Positions 60,285 to 64,000 of a DNA stretch of 64,000 bases are shown piece by piece (position 1 is the first letter of the stretch; each line of letters starts with the position of its first letter). A program made the position numbers and the translations under genes. Source of the DNA: an uncultured Collinsella sp. Its GTDB lineage: Bacteria > Actinomycetota > Coriobacteriia > Coriobacteriales > Coriobacteriaceae. Under the pieces are notes generated by a model. That model searched no databases. It was not told the DNA's origin and saw only the letters and a list, made by a program, of their open reading frames with translations. The stretch lies in contig CATVYG010000008.1 in the NCBI GenBank assembly GCA_958348225.1, positions 3,322-67,321 of the forward strand, written 5' to 3'.

Positions 60285-63200
60285 CTAGCGCTTCTTTGGG
60301 GTCGACCTAAGGCGAGCGAACCATAGGGCTGCGGCACCCGAGGTCAGGAGCGCGGTGATGCAAGCGGCGATGGGAACTGATCCTGTTGCCGGTAGGTCCT
60401 GCGGTAGGGTACAGCGTTGAATGACACGGTCCTCGTCATGTGACTCAAGTTTATCGCCGCCGCCGTTGCGGCAAAGATCGACGCGTGCGCTGTTGGTGAG
60501 TGCGGTTTGGGGCGTATAAGCCGACGTCGCCTGCATGTGCACGATTGCGCCCCGAGCGTCTGTGCCAAGGATTGCTTTGGCATCGTCAAGGTCGTCGTGC
60601 TCATCTTTGAGATCATCGCGGGTCCAAGAATCCGCATCGCTTCGAGTCGTAAAGTCGGCGGCTACCGCACCGTATTCAATTCGAATGCCCGTTACGACGG
60701 TATTGGGTGTAAGGTCGAGCTCTTCCGCCTCGAGTGTGGTGGATTCCGTGGTCGAGACATCCGCCTTCCAGAGGCGCCAGCCGTCGTAATCGACGAGGCG
60801 ACAGTCCTCACCAAGGCTCTCTTTTACTTCGTCGGACTCAAGCCAAGGATTTTCGTGTCCATCGTCAAGTGTCGCGTTCGCCGGTTCATCGACGTCTGTC
60901 GAGTCCAACGGCGTCGTGCGATACCACACGTTGCACAGACCGTTGAGGTCGCCGATGGCGACGGGGGTTTCGATTGAGATGAATCTCGCCGTGCCGTCTT
61001 TGGCGCACTCAAGATCATCGGTAATCGTAAACTCATCAACCCAAGTAGCGGAATCGTTTCGAGCATCGATGGTATAGGAGAAAAGCCCATCACTATTGGT
61101 TTGCGTCGTGGCGCGGTTTTTACCATCGCCGTTAGCCAACAGGCCCTTTTCGATAGGTTGGACAAGTTCCTGACGCTTGTCGACCTGCCCCTTGATCTCG
61201 ATGGGCGCATCCTTCATCGCGACGGATTGGACTTCTCCCGTATCTTTTATTTCAAACGTTATCTCCTCGGCAAGGTCATAGGTCCGCGGAGACATCATTT
61301 CGCGCAACGAGTAGGTGCCGGGTGCAAGATGTTCGACGCGGTGTGGCTTGTCGGATGAGGTCCAGGAGTCTATTTCGGTTTTATCGGGACCATATAAGGT
61401 GAGCTGTGCGCCTTCCACTTCCTGCTCGCCGCTTGCATCGACCTTGGAGATATCTACCTTGGTGTAATCGTCGGATACGTTAAGCCGTGCTTCTACAACG
61501 GGTGTTTTCTGGTCGGCATAAGTAAGGTCGACAATATGGGATGTCCGATCGAGTAAGAAGCCTGCCGGCGCTTGAGTCTCGACAACCTCGTAGCGTGCGG
61601 TGCCAGATCCCAGCGGGAGGTCGTCCGCGCGTGCTTCTCCAGTTTCATCCGTCGTGACGGCAGCGACAGTCTCACCGTCGAGCGCGGCAATGCTACCGTC
61701 GGGGCGCACGATATCACCCGAGGCACGGATCTCAAAGACGGCGCCCGCGAGGCTGCTGCCGTCTACGGCATCGGTTTTAACGATCCTGATGTTTCCGGTC
61801 GCGGCGTGGTCATAATACGAGGCGATTACAACGGGCGTTAGGTTCATGTCGGCGGGTATGTTTACCTTGATCTCTTCGCCGACAAGATAGGGCTCTTTGG
61901 CCGAGGCTTCGCGTACATAATAGGTGCCCGGCACGAGCGATTCTGGCAGTGTGACGGTCCCGGTCGCGTCAGTCGTAAAGGTGTCCATTACGTTATGTGC
62001 TGGATACCAGCAAGTTTGTGAGACAGGTTCGTGATTGCTGTCGAGGAGTTGGAAGGTGAATCCGGCTAGTGGAACAGAAGCGCCTGTTTGGGCATCGCGT
62101 TTTACAATCTGGAGATGCGTCGACAGAGCGTGGTTGTCCACGATATATTGAAGCTCGGCGCCGTTGGAAATCTGATTGGCCCCGACGGTCCATTCCCCTG
62201 CACGTTTAAAACCCTCGGGGACGGTTTCCGGAACCTCGCGAATCGTGTAGCCGGCACGGTCGTATGGGACGGCTCCGTGGACACCGGCGGGTCGCTTGCC
62301 TGTGCCGAACCATGCTTCGGGCTGATCTTTGGTGGAGGCAAAGCCATAGATGTTTGTGGTCAATGTGCCAACAACCTGCTGAGAGCTGTTGCTGACAACT
62401 TCAAAGACAACACCACCCGCCGGCTGCTCCAGGCCGGATTGGTCGCTATTGCCGTAATCCTTGAATTTGGAAATCTCAAGGTCAAACGCAATGGGGATAT
62501 CGGAAATGCGAGATTCGATCTCGACTACGCCTGAATCGCCGAGCTGGTCGGCTCCAACGGTATAGGTCCAGCTGTCGTTGGATGGCAGGTAGCCCTCGGG
62601 GGCTTTTGATTCGTAGATGGTAAAGGTTCCCAGCGGGACATCGGTGAGGGTAGCTTGACCGCTTTCATCGGTCCTGAGGGTTTGTGTCCATCCAAGGGTA
62701 GATTGCGATACGCATACGAATTCTGCTCCTGCGAGCGAAGCCCCAACTTGGGGGCCTGCATTCGTTGCGGCGTCGAGCTTTACAATGCGCAAGGTAATGG
62801 TGCCGGGTTGTTCATCAATGGTGACGTATCCGCCGTTATCCGTCGTGGTAAAGGCAATACGATCGTGGCGGGGGACATAGCCGGCCGGCGCCTTCGTTTC
62901 AACTAGGTAGTATGCCGTGTCGGGCAGAAGTGTTGCTTGCGCTCGACCGTTGCTGTCCATCTTGATGGTGCCGACACGCGCGCCGCTGGCGCTCTCAAAA
63001 ATATCGAATGTTGCCCCAGTAAACTGATAGGTATTGTTTCCGCTGGTAATAACGGTGTCAGCAGACTGCTTTTGGAAGGAAACAGAGACCGCCGGCAGTA
63101 CATAGAGCATGTCTTGACGTTTGCTGCCGCCCGATACGGCCCCTAGATAGCGTCGCGCGCGGTGCGGAGCGGCTTTGATGCTTCCTGATTTTGCGCTGTC

Positions 63201-63716
63201 GTGGAGCCACCGCGCAGCCGCCACGACTTCATTGTCGGCGGTAAAGTGTCCGCTCTTGGTTTTACCCTGAGCGGTCGTGTAGGAGTAGGTGCCGTCGACA
63301 TGGGTAGTGCCGTTGAGCATCCATACGGCAAGCTGGGTGGCGGCGCGGGCGCGATCGGGTGAAAGATGGTAACCGCCAAACGACGTGGTGGTGGGATATC
63401 CGTGACAAACGATTGCCGCGAACTCGTCGTCGAGCCACACCCAGCCTTGATCAAAGTTGAGCCATGGGCCGCCCGGTTTGGTGGGGCCGGGGCGCTCCTG
63501 GTTCATGCAGTAGGCAATCGAGGTGTCTTGAGCTTCATACTTGCCGATGAAGAAGGGCCCACAATCATCGCTAATAGTGCGGAAGCCGAGCTGGTCGTAG
63601 CCATCGACGGCAAATGCGGCTCCTGGTGCCAGGCAGCCGAAAAGCAGGAAGAGGAGCAGGAGCAGCGGACCTGTTGCGATTGCGCTGTGGACAGAGTGCG
63701 TGGGTGCGTTGGACAT
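60285..63716 (-). CDS. LPATG-anchored surface protein with thioester and SpaA/Cna-B domains
   Basis: A 1143-residue cell-wall protein. Signal peptide 1-36 (ending GAAFA). A thioester-type domain follows: Cys70 (IAYCMNQ) and the TQLA motif (127-130) are the residues that form the Cys-Gln bond in such adhesins. About six SpaA/Cna-B prealbumin-like modules follow (about 205-840), each opening with a Lys-bearing strand (LRIVKLDA, LQIVKRDA, IRIVKTDA) and ending in an E-x-x-AP turn (VETKAPAGYV, YESKAPEGYL, VETQAPAGFL). A further domain (about 850-1080) precedes LPATG (1108-1112), a membrane segment and a basic tail. The sorting signal suits a class A or C sortase, none of which is in the window. 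AAGGAG precedes ATG 63716. Confidence 0.9.
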   Translation of the reverse strand: MSNAPTHSVHSAIATGPLLLLLFLLFGCLAPGAAFAVDGYDQLGFRTISDDCGPFFIGKYEAQDTSIAYCMNQERPGPTKPGGPWLNFDQGWVWLDDEFAAIVCHGYPTTTSFGGYHLSPDRARAATQLAVWMLNGTTHVDGTYSYTTAQGKTKSGHFTADNEVVAAARWLHDSAKSGSIKAAPHRARRYLGAVSGGSKRQDMLYVLPAVSVSFQKQSADTVITSGNNTYQFTGATFDIFESASGARVGTIKMDSNGRAQATLLPDTAYYLVETKAPAGYVPRHDRIAFTTTDNGGYVTIDEQPGTITLRIVKLDAATNAGPQVGASLAGAEFVCVSQSTLGWTQTLRTDESGQATLTDVPLGTFTIYESKAPEGYLPSNDSWTYTVGADQLGDSGVVEIESRISDIPIAFDLEISKFKDYGNSDQSGLEQPAGGVVFEVVSNSSQQVVGTLTTNIYGFASTKDQPEAWFGTGKRPAGVHGAVPYDRAGYTIREVPETVPEGFKRAGEWTVGANQISNGAELQYIVDNHALSTHLQIVKRDAQTGASVPLAGFTFQLLDSNHEPVSQTCWYPAHNVMDTFTTDATGTVTLPESLVPGTYYVREASAKEPYLVGEEIKVNIPADMNLTPVVIASYYDHAATGNIRIVKTDAVDGSSLAGAVFEIRASGDIVRPDGSIAALDGETVAAVTTDETGEARADDLPLGSGTARYEVVETQAPAGFLLDRTSHIVDLTYADQKTPVVEARLNVSDDYTKVDISKVDASGEQEVEGAQLTLYGPDKTEIDSWTSSDKPHRVEHLAPGTYSLREMMSPRTYDLAEEITFEIKDTGEVQSVAMKDAPIEIKGQVDKRQELVQPIEKGLLANGDGKNRATTQTNSDGLFSYTIDARNDSATWVDEFTITDDLECAKDGTARFISIETPVAIGDLNGLCNVWYRTTPLDSTDVDEPANATLDDGHENPWLESDEVKESLGEDCRLVDYDGWRLWKADVSTTESTTLEAEELDLTPNTVVTGIRIEYGAVAADFTTRSDADSWTRDDLKDEHDDLDDAKAILGTDARGAIVHMQATSAYTPQTALTNSARVDLCRNGGGDKLESHDEDRVIQRCTLPQDLPATGSVPIAACITALLTSGAAALWFARLRSTPKKR

Positions 63717-64000
63717 GGCTGCTCCTTATCCCTCGTGCGCCGCATGGGGAGGTTGCGACGCGTAGGATGAGGCTACCCCCGAGGTTCATGCGGGTAAGTA
63801 CCGGAGCCTGACCAAAAGCTTGCCCGATTTCTGACAAATCGAGCTCAAATACAACAATCAGATAAAAGTGCAGGTAGAAGATGGTAAGAAAAGAAAGACA
63901 AAGGTCCTCATCTCCACAATTGGCGCGATTTTCAAACGATTCTCCACGGTTGATTTTCAATCTCAACGCAACAGCCTGAACGGACCCCGCGTTTCCGCAG
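63717..64000. other. Upstream region of the surface-protein gene to the window edge
   Basis: 284 bases with no supported gene. On the minus strand it leads into the surface-protein gene; I see no clear -35/-10 pair. The middle part (63830-63960) is AT-richer than its surroundings. Confidence 0.5.

Overview
The window is a 64-kb piece of a high-GC, Gram-positive chromosome that spans the replication origin. The gene set and order point to a gut member of the Coriobacteriia, most likely Collinsella or a close relative. The reasons are the actinobacterial run dnaA-dnaN-recF-DUF721-gyrB-gyrA, a PafB/PafC-like WYL regulator pair, CCA-encoding tRNAs, a class B sortase, an LPATG-anchored surface protein and no outer-membrane genes. 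This assignment is inference from gene content; no rRNA gene is present to confirm it.

Layout. 1-7 kb: the cut end of an amino-acid ABC transporter ATPase, YqeY, a PpiC foldase, a PTS EIIA and purN-purM-purF. 7-11 kb: a membrane protein of the CmpB-like family, an orphan MoaE-like protein, a class B sortase and purE. 11-16 kb: carA-carB, with a PyrR-loop-like hairpin directly before the carA ribosome-binding site. 16-26 kb: a membrane protein, an ABC exporter, a Nudix hydrolase, purD, purA, dnaB, and the set rpsF-ssb-rpsR-rplI. 26-33 kb: two tRNA-Ser genes, a TRIC-type channel, a bactofilin-like membrane protein, typA, three small conserved genes and a tRNA Ile-Ala-Ile cluster. 33-44 kb: gyrA, gyrB, DUF721, recF, dnaN, dnaA and an unusual ATPase-family protein, all read leftward. 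44-50 kb: rpmH, rnpA, yidD, yidC, khpB, rsmG, three parS sites, parA and parB, all read rightward. 50-64 kb: rlmN, ddl, a DinG-type helicase with an exonuclease domain, the WYL pair, a very long degenerate M28-peptidase-like membrane protein, and a thioester adhesin-like surface protein.

Genes on either side of about 44.2 kb mostly diverge from that point. DnaA-box-like repeats flank dnaA on both sides, and a DnaA-trio-like tract lies between dnaA and dnaN. Together these place a bipartite oriC at about 40.8-44.4 kb. The purine genes are scattered (purN-M-F, purE, purD, purA) rather than in one operon.

The less ordinary content lies in three places. First, a protein with a histidine-kinase-like ATPase fold, a Pro/Gln/Tyr/Met-rich low-complexity tract and a probable winged helix sits between the origin and dnaA and is probably co-transcribed with dnaA. 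Second, a structured element occurs twice (706-856 and 18842-18990), with identical junction sequences and stems whose sequences differ but still pair. Third, many intergenic spaces hold structured repeats: small hairpins with a GGGGAC-type loop and variable stems, and long palindromes of which two share an ACTTYGCGAAGC core. GyrA carries Phe at the position equivalent to E. coli Ser83, a substitution associated elsewhere with fluoroquinolone resistance.
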